A stretch of 10,738 bases of DNA, from positions 1 to 10,738 of the forward strand of contig USBZ01000060.1 of NCBI GenBank assembly GCA_900553065.1, in the 5' to 3' direction. The DNA comes from an uncultured Desulfovibrio sp. Its GTDB lineage: Bacteria > Desulfobacterota > Desulfovibrionia > Desulfovibrionales > Desulfovibrionaceae. A program made the translations under genes and the position numbers. This document shows positions 1 through 7,490 of the stretch, piece by piece (positions within the stretch are counted from its first letter, which is position 1; every line of letters starts with the position of its first letter). The notes under the pieces are model-generated. The model was not told the origin of the DNA, did no database searches, and saw only the letters and a list, made by a program, of their open reading frames with translations.

Positions 1-16
1 CTCAGCGCGTTTTCGA

Positions 17-45
17 GTTATGCCCATTTCGCCCCGTCTTGTCAA
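17..45 (-). promoter_or_regulatory. Sigma70-type promoter pointing left out of the window
   Basis: Read on the minus strand, a perfect -35 box TTGACA (40-45) is followed after exactly 17 bases by CATAAC (17-22), which matches four of six -10 positions. Runs of A lie directly upstream of the -35 box on that strand (about 50-66), as in an UP element. Transcription would start near position 10 and leave the window, so the gene it serves is not visible. The strong -35 box with A-tracts suggests a highly expressed unit, but that is inference. Confidence 0.5.
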
Positions 46-115
46 ACACTTTTTTTTCCTCTTTTTTCGTTATTTTTGAATTTTTATTTTTAACATATTG
101 AAAATACTTATATTA

Positions 116-149
116 TTTTTACGTCTTTTTACCGTATTTCACGTAAAAA
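116..149. repeat. Inverted repeat, 9-base arms
   Basis: TTTTTACGT (116-124) and ACGTAAAAA (141-149) are exact inverted copies separated by 16 bases. A third, imperfect copy of the left arm (TTTTTACCGT, 126-135) lies in the spacer. It sits in very AT-rich DNA between the leftward promoter and the cytochrome terminator. It could be an operator or only reflect low complexity. No T-run follows the right arm, so it is not a normal terminator. Confidence 0.35.
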
Positions 150-192
150 AACGGCCTGTCCGGTAAAACCGCCCGCTTTTCCCCTCATATAT

Positions 193-227
193 AAAAAAAG
201 AGGGGTGGAGAACTCCACCCCTCTTTT
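193..227 (-). terminator. Intrinsic terminator of the split-Soret cytochrome gene
   Basis: GAGGGGTGGAG (200-210) pairs perfectly with CTCCACCCCTC (213-223), and the stem is extended by four A:T pairs. On the minus strand the hairpin is followed by seven T (199-193). It lies 25 bases past the stop codon of the cytochrome gene. On the plus strand only four T follow, so it mainly serves the minus strand. Confidence 0.9.
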
Positions 228-251
228 CAGACAACATCTTCTGCAGATCTG

Positions 252-1100
252 TTACGGATGATTATGGAACTTGTCGGCGGTCGCTTCGGAGCCGCTGTGG
301 CAGGGAGTGCAGTCCATGTTACCCTTCTGGATATCGGACATCTTGCCCTTGCCGTGGCACGTCGTGCAGCCGGTCACGGATTCCTGCTTGCCGAGAGCGC
401 CCTTCCAGTCCTTACCGGCATCAATCTTGGCATTGAGGATTTCAATGGCCTTGCGGCTCACGTCGGCGGTGATGCGTCCGCAGCGTTCACTGCGTTCCGT
501 ACTGTTGGCAGCCAGCTTGGTGGCATGGGACCAGCGGGAAACGGAAACATGGCAGAGTACGGAATTAGCCACGCTGGTAGGCAGCGCGCCCTTCACGCCC
601 TGAGCGGCTTCGCCCGGATCATAGATGGGGAAGGCCGTCTTTTCATACCAGCGGAACAGCTCGTTCACCATGGGAGTCGCTTCGCTGCGGGGATAGAACA
701 CGGCAAAGGCCATGGCCGCGCCGGCAAGCGCGCCGCAGATGGTTCCCCAGTCGGACATGCCGCCCTTGAAGCCTTCCATCATGGTGAAGGGGAAGCAGTT
801 GTAGGGAGCGCCGTATTTTTCGGCCATCGTGCCGACGATGCTGTAGAACACGCCGTAACCGCAGCCGTATCCCTTATACCAGTATCCCTGATAGGCAACG
901 GCGCTGGCTGCGGCGATATCGTCGATCTTCATCGGAGTCCAGCCGAATTCGCCTCCCATCTGAGCAAAATGTCCATTTTTTCCGGCCGACATGGCGGGAG
1001 CAGCAGGTGCAGCAATAACAGTACCAGACATGGCGGCAAGGGTACCGCCGACGGCCAGACCACCCATGGCGCCCAGCACGGCTCTTCTGCTGTAATCCAT
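252..1100 (-). CDS. Split-Soret-type diheme cytochrome c (C_GCAxxG_C_C family), exported
   Basis: 282-residue periplasmic electron-transfer protein. Residues 1-31 form a signal sequence with a twin-arginine motif (SRRAVLG, 4-10) and a hydrophobic stretch ending near APAAPA. Two c-type heme motifs sit at the C-terminus: CTTCH (245-249) and CTPCH (264-268). The preceding domain carries cysteines 80, 122, 183 and 207 in the family pattern (GYGCGYG, ICGAL, LCHVS, RCGR), plus C102. From memory, the Desulfovibrio desulfuricans split-Soret cytochrome c shares this architecture and stretches such as SDWGTICGAL, NELFRWYE, QGVKG and MDCTPCHSG; that protein is a dimer with two hemes per chain and a further iron centre. 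The physiological partner is not known from the sequence. It appears monocistronic, with its own promoter and terminator. GGAG lies 6 bases before the ATG. Confidence 0.93.
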   Translation of the reverse strand: MDYSRRAVLGAMGGLAVGGTLAAMSGTVIAAPAAPAMSAGKNGHFAQMGGEFGWTPMKIDDIAAASAVAYQGYWYKGYGCGYGVFYSIVGTMAEKYGAPYNCFPFTMMEGFKGGMSDWGTICGALAGAAMAFAVFYPRSEATPMVNELFRWYEKTAFPIYDPGEAAQGVKGALPTSVANSVLCHVSVSRWSHATKLAANSTERSERCGRITADVSRKAIEILNAKIDAGKDWKGALGKQESVTGCTTCHGKGKMSDIQKGNMDCTPCHSGSEATADKFHNHP

Positions 1101-1133
1101 AATCTTCTCCGAGGTAGAAAATGATACATCGAA

Positions 1134-1157
1134 GTCTTATCCTGTCTGGGAAAAGAC
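1134..1157 (-). promoter_or_regulatory. Stem-loop at the 5' end of the cytochrome mRNA
   Basis: On the minus strand GTCTT pairs with AAGAC, then after one T:T mismatch TCC pairs with GGA around a CAGACA loop. The predicted transcription start (about 1161) lies just upstream, so the hairpin would begin within a few bases of the mRNA 5' end. Such 5' hairpins often protect mRNAs from decay. Its role here is inferred. Confidence 0.35.
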
Positions 1158-1167
1158 ATACGGTAGT

Positions 1168-1196
1168 ACTATGTGATTAATGGAACATGTTGTCAA
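1168..1196 (-). promoter_or_regulatory. Sigma70 promoter of the split-Soret cytochrome gene
   Basis: On the minus strand a perfect -35 box TTGACA (1191-1196) is followed after 17 bases by CATAGT (1168-1173), four of six matches to the -10 consensus. The predicted start near 1161 gives a leader of about 60 bases before the ATG at 1100. The gap between the permease stop and this promoter (1197-1340) shows no convincing intrinsic terminator, so some read-through from the permease is possible. Confidence 0.7.
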
Positions 1197-1340
1197 TCTC
1201 TAAAAGGACTGCAGAAAAAAACATGCCTCCTGTTCACAGTCACGCCTCGGAATCCATACCAGCCTGCCGGCGATTCTCTACCGCGCAAAGCCCTTATTCG
1301 CCGACCATGCACCATCCGTTCGAGACAATGCGGTACCCGT

Positions 1341-2657
1341 CTAACGCAGAACGAAATTCACAACAAAGCACGCCGATATAACCCAAAGGACAGGATTCAC
1401 TTCCCGGACTCTTCCGGTGCAGAGCCTGATGAGCACATAGCTGATGAAACCGAGCCCCAGGCCGGTGGCAACGCTGCTGGTAAGCGGCATGGTAATGATG
1501 GTCAGAAAAGCGGGCAGAGCATCAGCCATGTCCTCGAAGTTGATATGACGGGTCTCCTGCGCCATGAGCGTTCCCACAACAATGAGCGCCGGAGCCGTGG
1601 CATAGCTCTGCACGATGCCCACAAGAGGAGCAAAAATAAGGCTGACAAGAAAAAGCAGCGCCACCGTCACGGAGGTGAGTCCGGTACGACCGCCGTCAAC
1701 AATGCCGGCGGAGCTTTCCAGATAGCTCGTAACGGCGGGAGTACCCAGAAGACCGGACAGCATGGTTCCGCAGGAATCCACTATCAGAGGCCGACTCAGT
1801 CCTTCTATGGAGCCGTCCTCCTTCATGATTCCCATTTTGCTGGAAAGGCCGATGACTGTTCCCATGGTATCGAAGAGATCCACCATGGTCATGGTGAAGA
1901 GTACGGAAAAAAGCCCGTACTCCAGCGCAGCCAGTATGTCGAGCTGCAGAAAGGTAGGCATAAAGCTCGGAACATTGAAGCTCAGAACTTCCCCCACACT
2001 GTGGGGAACGGGGCCCACGCCCGAAACCATGCCCGCCGCAGTAGTGACGAGAATTCCCAGGAAAACGGCTCCGCGCACATGCAGCACCATAAGGGAAACC
2101 GTTACCAGAAGGCCGAAAAGGGCAAGCAGCGTAGCCGGTTCCCTGACACTGCCCATAGAGACGAAGGTGACCGGGTCGTCCACGATGATACCCGCGCTTT
2201 TAAGCCCGATGAAGGCAATGAACATGCCTACGCCGACGGACGTCGCAAGCTTGAGATTAAGCGGCACGGCCTGAATGATGTATTCACGAAGATTCGTGAC
2301 GGAAAGCAGAAGAAAAACCACGCCGGAAATGAAAACCGCGCCCAGAGCCGTCTGCCACGGAAGGCCCATTCCCAGAACAACGGTATAGGCGAAGAAGGCA
2401 TTGATCCCCATGCCGGGTGCCAGCGCTATGGGCAGATTCGCCCATAACCCCATGAGCAGCGTCGTCAGGGCAGCGCCCCAGACGGTGGCCGCAAAGGCGG
2501 CATCGCGGGGCATTCCCGCATCTGCCAGCATGGAAGGGTTGACGAAAATAATATAGGCCATAGCCACAAAGGTGGTTATGCCTGCGGTGATTTCCGTTTT
2601 TACGTCGGTATGATGGCTTTCCAGACGAAACAGCGTTTCAACAATATTTTTGCTCAC
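1341..2657 (-). CDS. AzgA-type purine (adenine/guanine/hypoxanthine) permease, NCS2 superfamily
   Basis: 438-residue inner-membrane permease, predicted to import purine bases with protons; which base it prefers cannot be read from the sequence. Family marks, in order from the GTG start: the N-terminal TEITAGITTFVAMAYIIFVN segment, APGMGINAFF (80-89), VDLFDTMGT in TM8 (259-267) and GTPAVTSYLESSAG in TM10 (305-318) with E314, followed by GGRTGLT. The TM8 acidic residues and the TM10 glutamate correspond to substrate-binding positions in NCS2 proteins. The GTG at 2657 is chosen because GGGGAGGGGG lies just upstream and family homology begins right after it. An ATG at 2726 would add 23 hydrophilic residues without homology. 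Divergent from pepD. No purine riboswitch core was recognised upstream. Confidence 0.93.
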   Translation of the reverse strand: MSKNIVETLFRLESHHTDVKTEITAGITTFVAMAYIIFVNPSMLADAGMPRDAAFAATVWGAALTTLLMGLWANLPIALAPGMGINAFFAYTVVLGMGLPWQTALGAVFISGVVFLLLSVTNLREYIIQAVPLNLKLATSVGVGMFIAFIGLKSAGIIVDDPVTFVSMGSVREPATLLALFGLLVTVSLMVLHVRGAVFLGILVTTAAGMVSGVGPVPHSVGEVLSFNVPSFMPTFLQLDILAALEYGLFSVLFTMTMVDLFDTMGTVIGLSSKMGIMKEDGSIEGLSRPLIVDSCGTMLSGLLGTPAVTSYLESSAGIVDGGRTGLTSVTVALLFLVSLIFAPLVGIVQSYATAPALIVVGTLMAQETRHINFEDMADALPAFLTIITMPLTSSVATGLGLGFISYVLIRLCTGRVREVNPVLWVISACFVVNFVLR

Positions 2658-3042
2658 AGTTCCCCCTCCCCATTGGAAATATTCCGTTTTCAACTTGGGG
2701 ATACCCCTTGACGATTCGCAAGGCAAGCGGCGTCCCGGATACGTTTCTCATGGCAGCCTGTTGCGACGGACAGTTTCTCTCCGGCCCCAAAGGGTACACG
2801 GGCACAGGACGCTTTCCCGGTCTCTTCCGCCTTTCTCTTCATTCAAGCGGTTACGCTGAACACGGCCCCGACCGATATTCATCCGGACATGAGGTATCAG
2901 TTTCTCTTCTTCCTGATGCCCCTCTCAGGACTGTACAGCGGAAGCCTTTCCCATGTATAGATTACGCAGGCTGCGAGGTCATGCCTCCGCCCATTTTCTC
3001 CACATGCTCCTCCTCCCAGGAGCGTATTCACAGGAGCCTGTC
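2658..3042. other. Divergent intergenic region between the purine permease and pepD
   Basis: This 385-base stretch holds the ribosome-binding site of the permease (2662-2671), a weak candidate promoter and inverted repeats for pepD (2911-2961), and the pepD ribosome-binding site AGGAG (3032-3036). No convincing promoter was found for the permease. Open frames crossing the stretch do not look like protein: composition is erratic and no known family is recognisable. Unlike other gaps here it is not AT-rich, so it could be decayed coding sequence; this is inference. Confidence 0.5.
2911..2961 (+). promoter_or_regulatory. Candidate pepD promoter with overlapping inverted repeats
   Basis: TGTACA (2932-2937) and TATAGA (2956-2961) are separated by 18 bases and could serve as -35 and -10 boxes, with a leader of about 75 bases to the GTG of pepD. 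The -35 box overlaps the palindrome CTGTACAG (2931-2938), directly preceded by TCCTGA-N8-TCAGGA (2911-2930). This arrangement would suit an operator. Neither box is strong, so the call is tentative. Confidence 0.3.
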
Positions 3043-4539
3043 GTGAACAAAGCCTTTTCTCCCGATAAAGCCTATCTTCAGTGGTTTTCCACCATCTGCA
3101 GCATTCCCCACGAGTCGGGCAACGAACGCCGGCTCAGCGACTTTCTCGTCAGCTTTGCCAGAGGACGCGGACTTTCCGTGGTTCAGGACGAAGCCGGCAA
3201 CATTGTCATCAGAAAGCCGGGAACCGCCGGCATGGAACAGGCGCCCGCCGTGGTTCTTCAGGGACACATGGACATGGTGTGCGTGAAGAATGACGACTGC
3301 GACATCAACTTTGCCACCGATCCCCTCAGACTCATGGCCGACGGAGACCGTCTGTATGCCGAAGGTACGTCTCTCGGCGCCGACAACGGCATTGCGCTTG
3401 CCTACATTCTGGCACTTCTGGACTCCAAGGACATTCCTCATCCGCCTCTCGAAGCCGTCGTCACGGTGGACGAAGAAGTCGGCATGGGCGGAGCCACCGT
3501 TTTTGACGCCTCTCTGCTCACGGCCTCTCTTTTCATCAACATGGATTCGGAAGAAGAGGGCGTTTTCTGCGTAAGCTGCGCCGGCGGCAGAAGAAGCCAG
3601 ATGCATATTCCCGTTGCCACCGAGCCGACGGCCCAGCTGGCCGACAGCGATCATCGTGTTTTCAGACGCATCACGGCCGGAGGGCTGGCCGGCGGTCATT
3701 CCGGACTTGAGATCATCAAGGAAAGAGGCAACAGCAACAAACTGCTTGCTCGAGTGCTCGACGATATCGTCCGCCGATATCCCTGCAGCATCGCTTCCAT
3801 TCACGGCGGCATTGCCGCCAATGCCATTCCCAAGGAAAGCTGGGCCGTCGTAGCCATACGCGCCGACGACAAAGAACTGACGGCTCTGATCGAGCAGTGG
3901 GAAAAGATCTTCCGGCATGAACTGCGCGGCTCCGACGGCGCCGGATTCACGCTGACCCTGTCTGAAGCGGAAGCGACCGACCGGGTTCTTACCGGAGAAT
4001 CAACAGAGCGCGTTCTTTCCGCAGCGCTTCTCGTTCCCGACGGCATTTCCTCCATGGACATGACACTCACCACGCAGCGCCTTGTGGAAACGTCCAACAA
4101 CTTTGCCATGATCCGCATGCAGGAAGGTGAAGTGGTCTTCCATTGTCAGACCAGAAGCTCTTCCAGCAGCCGGAAAGACGCCCTCTGCCGCCAGATAGAA
4201 CTGCTCGGCCGGCTTACGGGCGCGAAGGTGGAACATTCCGGCGATTATCCGGCCTGGGAATACAATCCGAATTCCCGCCTGCAGCCGCTGTTTGAAAGCG
4301 CCTACCGCGACCTGTTCGGAAAGGACGCCCGGGTGGAAGGCATACACGCCGGTCTGGAATGCGGACTGTTTGCCGAAAAGTTCAAGAACCTCGGCCGGGA
4401 CATGGACTTCCTGTCCTTCGGACCGGAAGTGACCGGGGCGCACTCGACGAGCGAAAGCCTCAGCCTTTCGTCCGCTGAGCGCGCCTGGAATCTGCTTCTC
4501 GAAGTTCTGGGACGCATAGGCAGAGAATTCCGGAACTAG
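3043..4539 (+). CDS. pepD: Aminoacyl-histidine dipeptidase (beta-Ala-His dipeptidase, PepD), peptidase family M20C
   Basis: 498-residue cytoplasmic metallopeptidase that splits Xaa-His and other dipeptides such as carnosine; E. coli PepD is 485 residues. The ordered M20 metal site is complete: H75 and D77 in GHMDM, bridging D114 in GADNG, catalytic E144 with E145 in VDEEVG, D168 in MDSEEEG, and H467 in TGAHST. IHAGLECGLF, typical of PepD, is also present. Homology starts at AYLQWFSTICSIPH, so the GTG at 3043, with AGGAG six bases upstream, is preferred. An in-frame ATG at 2953 would add 30 residues unlike the family. It is transcribed alone and converges with the NSS genes. Peptide cleavage in the cytoplasm fits the transporter-rich surroundings. 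Confidence 0.96.
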   Translation: MNKAFSPDKAYLQWFSTICSIPHESGNERRLSDFLVSFARGRGLSVVQDEAGNIVIRKPGTAGMEQAPAVVLQGHMDMVCVKNDDCDINFATDPLRLMADGDRLYAEGTSLGADNGIALAYILALLDSKDIPHPPLEAVVTVDEEVGMGGATVFDASLLTASLFINMDSEEEGVFCVSCAGGRRSQMHIPVATEPTAQLADSDHRVFRRITAGGLAGGHSGLEIIKERGNSNKLLARVLDDIVRRYPCSIASIHGGIAANAIPKESWAVVAIRADDKELTALIEQWEKIFRHELRGSDGAGFTLTLSEAEATDRVLTGESTERVLSAALLVPDGISSMDMTLTTQRLVETSNNFAMIRMQEGEVVFHCQTRSSSSSRKDALCRQIELLGRLTGAKVEHSGDYPAWEYNPNSRLQPLFESAYRDLFGKDARVEGIHAGLECGLFAEKFKNLGRDMDFLSFGPEVTGAHSTSESLSLSSAERAWNLLLEVLGRIGREFRN

Positions 4540-4553
4540 CCCCACAAATTCAG

Positions 4554-4597
4554 CATGAAAAAAGGTCGTACCCCAAAGGTACGACCTTTTTTTCATG
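4554..4597. terminator. Bidirectional intrinsic terminator between pepD and NSS-A
   Basis: GGTCGTACC (4564-4572) pairs perfectly with GGTACGACC (4578-4586) around a five-base loop. The stem is flanked by six A on the left and seven T on the right, then by CATG on both sides, making an almost perfect 44-base palindrome. It ends pepD transcripts with a T-run on the plus strand and NSS transcripts with a T-run on the minus strand. It starts 14 bases past the pepD stop and lies 42 bases past the NSS-A stop. Confidence 0.95.
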
Positions 4598-4639
4598 GGC
4601 ATTCAGAAACGCCATCAGCCCATATCAACAAGATCCTGA

Positions 4640-6007
4640 TCAGGAAAAGAACTTCTGAACATATCCCTGAATGAACACCAGAACGACCACAAGCGGAAGA
4701 ATCCAGGTCAGGTAGAAGCGGAGAAAACGGGGGAACTTCACGCCGCGACCGGCATCGGTTTCCGCAATGAAGTTGTCCCAGCCCCATCCGAACCGATGGC
4801 AGCAGAACAGCATGAACGTCACGGCGCCGATGGAAAGCAGGTTGTTGCTGAGAATGAAATCCTCAAGATCCATGAGCGTGCTGCCTTCTCCCAGAGGCTG
4901 TATGCCGGAAAGCACATTGAAGCCCAGAACGCAGGGCAGGGTGAGCAGCGTAAGGGCAACGCCGTTGACGACGGTGGATTTTCTGCGCGACCATTTCCAT
5001 ACGTCCATGCTGTAGGAAATGATGTTCTCGATAACGGTGATCACCGTGGTCAGCGCGGCGGCGCTCATGAACACGAAGAACAGCGTTCCCCAGAAACGCC
5101 CGCCGGACATGGCGTTGAACACGTTGGGAAGCGTAATGAAAATCAGTCCCGGGCCGGAATCCGGTTCCACACCGAAGGCAAAGCATGCCGGAAAGATGAT
5201 GAAACCCGACATCATGGCCACAAAGGTATCCAGACAGACGATCCAGAGCGATTCCTGCGTGATGGTGTATTCCCGGCCCAGATAGCTGCCGAAGATGCAC
5301 ATGGAACCGATGCCGAGTCCAAGCGTGAAGAAGGCCTGATTCATGGCATCATTGAGCAGGCTCCAGATACCGGCATCCACGGCCCGCTGCCAGTCCGGCG
5401 CAAGATAGAAGGACAGCCCCTCCAGCGCTCCCGGCAGAGTGACCGCACGTATGGCCAGACCGATCATGATCAGAAGAAGCCCCGTCATCATGCCTTTGAC
5501 CACGCGTTCAATGCCGCGGCGAAGACCGAAGCCGCAGACGATGAAGCAGCACACGGATGTCAGAAAGGCCCAGAACGTCATTCCGGCAGGATCGGCCAGC
5601 ATGGAACCGAACGCGGCAGGCATCTGCTCGGGGGCAAGCGCAAGCTGTCCTGTGGCCGTCCGCCAGACGTAAAAGAGCATCCAGCCTGCCACGGGGATAT
5701 AGAACATCATGAGCAGATAGCTGCCCACAAGGCTGATCCAGCCCATGCGATGCCATGACGATCCTTTCGGTTCCAGCACGCGAAGGGCGTTGCCGAGATT
5801 CTGCTGAGACGCTCTGCCCACGGAAAATTCCATGATGAGCAGCGGAAGAGCCAGCATGAGCAGAAAGAACAGATAGGCGACAACAAAAACGGCCCCGCCG
5901 TATTTTCCGGTGATGTAGGGAAATCTCCATACATTGCCCAGACCGATGGCACATCCGGCGGATACGAAAAGAAAGCCGATGCGACTGGCCATTTTCTCAC
6001 GCTGCAT
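4640..6007 (-). CDS. NSS-A: sodium-dependent amino acid transporter, last of three paralogues
   Basis: 455-residue inner-membrane symporter of the neurotransmitter:sodium symporter (LeuT-fold) family, predicted to import an amino acid with sodium. About 11 membrane segments can be drawn; the twelfth of LeuT is absent, as in other 11-segment bacterial members. By alignment to LeuT: TM1 GCAIGLGN (18-25) and TM8 AALTT (317-321) supply sodium-site residues, and D260 in TM7 replaces LeuT N286. The TM6 contact loop reads FTLGLGIG (227-234), with glycine where the other two copies have serine. AGGAG lies six bases before the ATG. Closely related to the two upstream genes on the same strand. The substrate is not known; amino acids are the family norm. 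Confidence 0.93.
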   Translation of the reverse strand: MQREKMASRIGFLFVSAGCAIGLGNVWRFPYITGKYGGAVFVVAYLFFLLMLALPLLIMEFSVGRASQQNLGNALRVLEPKGSSWHRMGWISLVGSYLLMMFYIPVAGWMLFYVWRTATGQLALAPEQMPAAFGSMLADPAGMTFWAFLTSVCCFIVCGFGLRRGIERVVKGMMTGLLLIMIGLAIRAVTLPGALEGLSFYLAPDWQRAVDAGIWSLLNDAMNQAFFTLGLGIGSMCIFGSYLGREYTITQESLWIVCLDTFVAMMSGFIIFPACFAFGVEPDSGPGLIFITLPNVFNAMSGGRFWGTLFFVFMSAAALTTVITVIENIISYSMDVWKWSRRKSTVVNGVALTLLTLPCVLGFNVLSGIQPLGEGSTLMDLEDFILSNNLLSIGAVTFMLFCCHRFGWGWDNFIAETDAGRGVKFPRFLRFYLTWILPLVVVLVFIQGYVQKFFS

Positions 6008-6022
6008 GATTCACTCCTGAGG

Positions 6023-6069
6023 CACAAAAACAAGTCCGGCGCATGCCTCTCCGAAGGAAGACATGCGCC
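6023..6069 (-). terminator. Hairpin with U-run between NSS-B and NSS-A; weak terminator or attenuator
   Basis: On the minus strand GGCGCATG (6069-6062) pairs perfectly with CATGCGCC (6045-6038). The stem continues inward as TCTTCC against GGAGAGG with one bulged G around a TTC loop. Six bases further on comes TGTTTTTG, with five T at 6030-6026. It lies 24 bases past the NSS-B stop and just before the NSS-A ribosome-binding site. It could lower NSS-A expression relative to NSS-B, or mark the end of a processed transcript. Confidence 0.5.
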
Positions 6070-6093
6070 AGTACTCACAGTGCGAAAAGATGA

Positions 6094-7458
6094 TTAGAAG
6101 AACTTCTGGATATAGCCTTCCACGAAGATGATGAGAAGCACGACGGGAAGAATCCAGGTCAGATAGAAGCGGAGGAACTTCGGGAACTTCATGCCGCTGC
6201 CCATGTCGGCTTCGGCAATGAACTTGTCCCAGCCCCAGCCGTAGCGCTGACAGCAGAACAGGCAGTAGATGAGGGAACCGAGAGGCAGCAGGTTGTTGCT
6301 GATGATGAAGTCCTCAAGATCCATGATGGTCGTGCCGGCGCCCAGCGGCTGGAAGTCGGACCAGAGATTGAAGCCGAGAATGCAGGGCAGCGTAAGCAGC
6401 GTGAGAACAACGCAGTTGATCTTGACGGCCTTCTTTCTCGACCATTCGTAGGTATCCATGAAGGAGGAGATGATGTTCTCCATCACGGCGATGACCGTGG
6501 TCAGCGCGGCGGCGCTCATGAACACGAAGAAGAGAGCGCCCCAGAACTGGCCGCCGGCCATGTTGTTGAAGATGTTGGGCAGGGTAATGAAGATGAGGCC
6601 GGGCCCGGCATCGGGATGCACGCCGAAGGCGAAGCAGGCCGGAAAGATGATGAGGCCGGACATGAAGGCGACAAACGTATCCAGAGACACGATGAAAACG
6701 GATTCCTTGGTCAGCGTGTTGGATCTGTCGAGATAGCTGCCGAAGATACACATGGCGCCGATACCGATGCTCAGGGTGAAGAAGGCCTGATTCATGGCGT
6801 CATTGATGAGGGACATGATGCCCGCATCCATGGCTCTCTGCACGTCGGGAACAAGATAGAACGCCACGCCCTTCATGCTGCCGGGCAGGGTGAGGGAGTG
6901 CACGGCAAGGCCGATGACGATGATGAGCAGACCGCCCATCATGAACTTGACCACGCGTTCGACACCTCTCTGCAGACCCAGGGCGCATACGCCGAAACAG
7001 CCGAGAGAAGCCACCAGCGTCCAGAAAAGCATGGTGCCGGGGCTGGCGAGCAGATTGGAGAAGACCGTCGGAACCTGATCGACCGGAACGGACAGCGTTC
7101 CCGTGATGGTGGCCCAGCAGTAGTACATCATCCAGCCTGCCACCGGGATGTAGAACATCATGAGGGCATACGAGCCTATGAGGCTGAAGCAGCCGAAATA
7201 GCTCCATTTCGATTCGGGCTTCAGCACTTTGAACGCACGGGACATGTTTCGTCTGGACGCACGTCCCACCGTGAATTCCATAATGAGGATGGGCAGACCC
7301 ATGCCGAGAAGGAACACGAGATAGGCAACAAGAAAGACCGCGCCCCCGTACTTGCCTGTGATGAATGGAAAGCGCCATACGTTACCGAGACCGATGGCGC
7401 ATCCTGCGGACAGAAACAGGAAGCCCAGCCGGCTGGCGAGCTGTTCTCGTTGAGCCAT
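6094..7458 (-). CDS. NSS-B: sodium-dependent amino acid transporter, middle of three paralogues
   Basis: 454-residue LeuT-fold symporter with the same layout as NSS-A: about 11 membrane segments, SAGCAIGLGNVWRFP in TM1, D260 in TM7, SAAALTTVIAV in TM8, and the shared end RFYLTWILP with KFF before the stop. The TM6 loop is FTLSIGIG (227-234), so it keeps the serine that NSS-A lacks. It resembles NSS-C more than NSS-A, for example in the LxRxQRG/ERVVK and IFNNMAGG stretches, and shares a 41-base identical DNA tract with NSS-C. AAGGAG precedes the ATG by eight bases. A promoter-like element also found before NSS-C lies upstream, so this gene may be transcribed separately as well as with NSS-C. 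Substrate unknown. Confidence 0.93.
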   Translation of the reverse strand: MAQREQLASRLGFLFLSAGCAIGLGNVWRFPFITGKYGGAVFLVAYLVFLLGMGLPILIMEFTVGRASRRNMSRAFKVLKPESKWSYFGCFSLIGSYALMMFYIPVAGWMMYYCWATITGTLSVPVDQVPTVFSNLLASPGTMLFWTLVASLGCFGVCALGLQRGVERVVKFMMGGLLIIVIGLAVHSLTLPGSMKGVAFYLVPDVQRAMDAGIMSLINDAMNQAFFTLSIGIGAMCIFGSYLDRSNTLTKESVFIVSLDTFVAFMSGLIIFPACFAFGVHPDAGPGLIFITLPNIFNNMAGGQFWGALFFVFMSAAALTTVIAVMENIISSFMDTYEWSRKKAVKINCVVLTLLTLPCILGFNLWSDFQPLGAGTTIMDLEDFIISNNLLPLGSLIYCLFCCQRYGWGWDKFIAEADMGSGMKFPKFLRFYLTWILPVVLLIIFVEGYIQKFF

Positions 7459-7490
7459 AGCATATTCTCCTTGGCGGAATTTTTTTTCTT

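Noticed and set aside
258..1124. Long plus-strand open frame opposite the cytochrome gene (288 residues).
   Set aside because: It is the complement of a gene with clear heme motifs, signal sequence, promoter and terminator. The translation is rich in Gly, Ala and His and matches no family I know.
1197..1340. Terminator of the purine permease, using the T-run near 1217.
   Set aside because: The seven T (minus strand) are not preceded by a stable hairpin. GAATC/GATTC arms nearby are short and not followed by T.
1173..2447. 424-residue plus-strand open frame opposite the purine permease.
   Set aside because: The minus strand encodes an intact NCS2 permease. This frame is hydrophilic, rich in His, Arg and Lys, and has no recognisable domain.
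2658..2960. Purine riboswitch upstream of the purine permease.
   Set aside because: The conserved loop and junction bases of the purine aptamer could not be found on the minus strand.
2708..3046. 112-residue plus-strand frame before pepD.
   Set aside because: It overlaps the pepD start in another frame, has no ribosome-binding site, and its composition is not protein-like.
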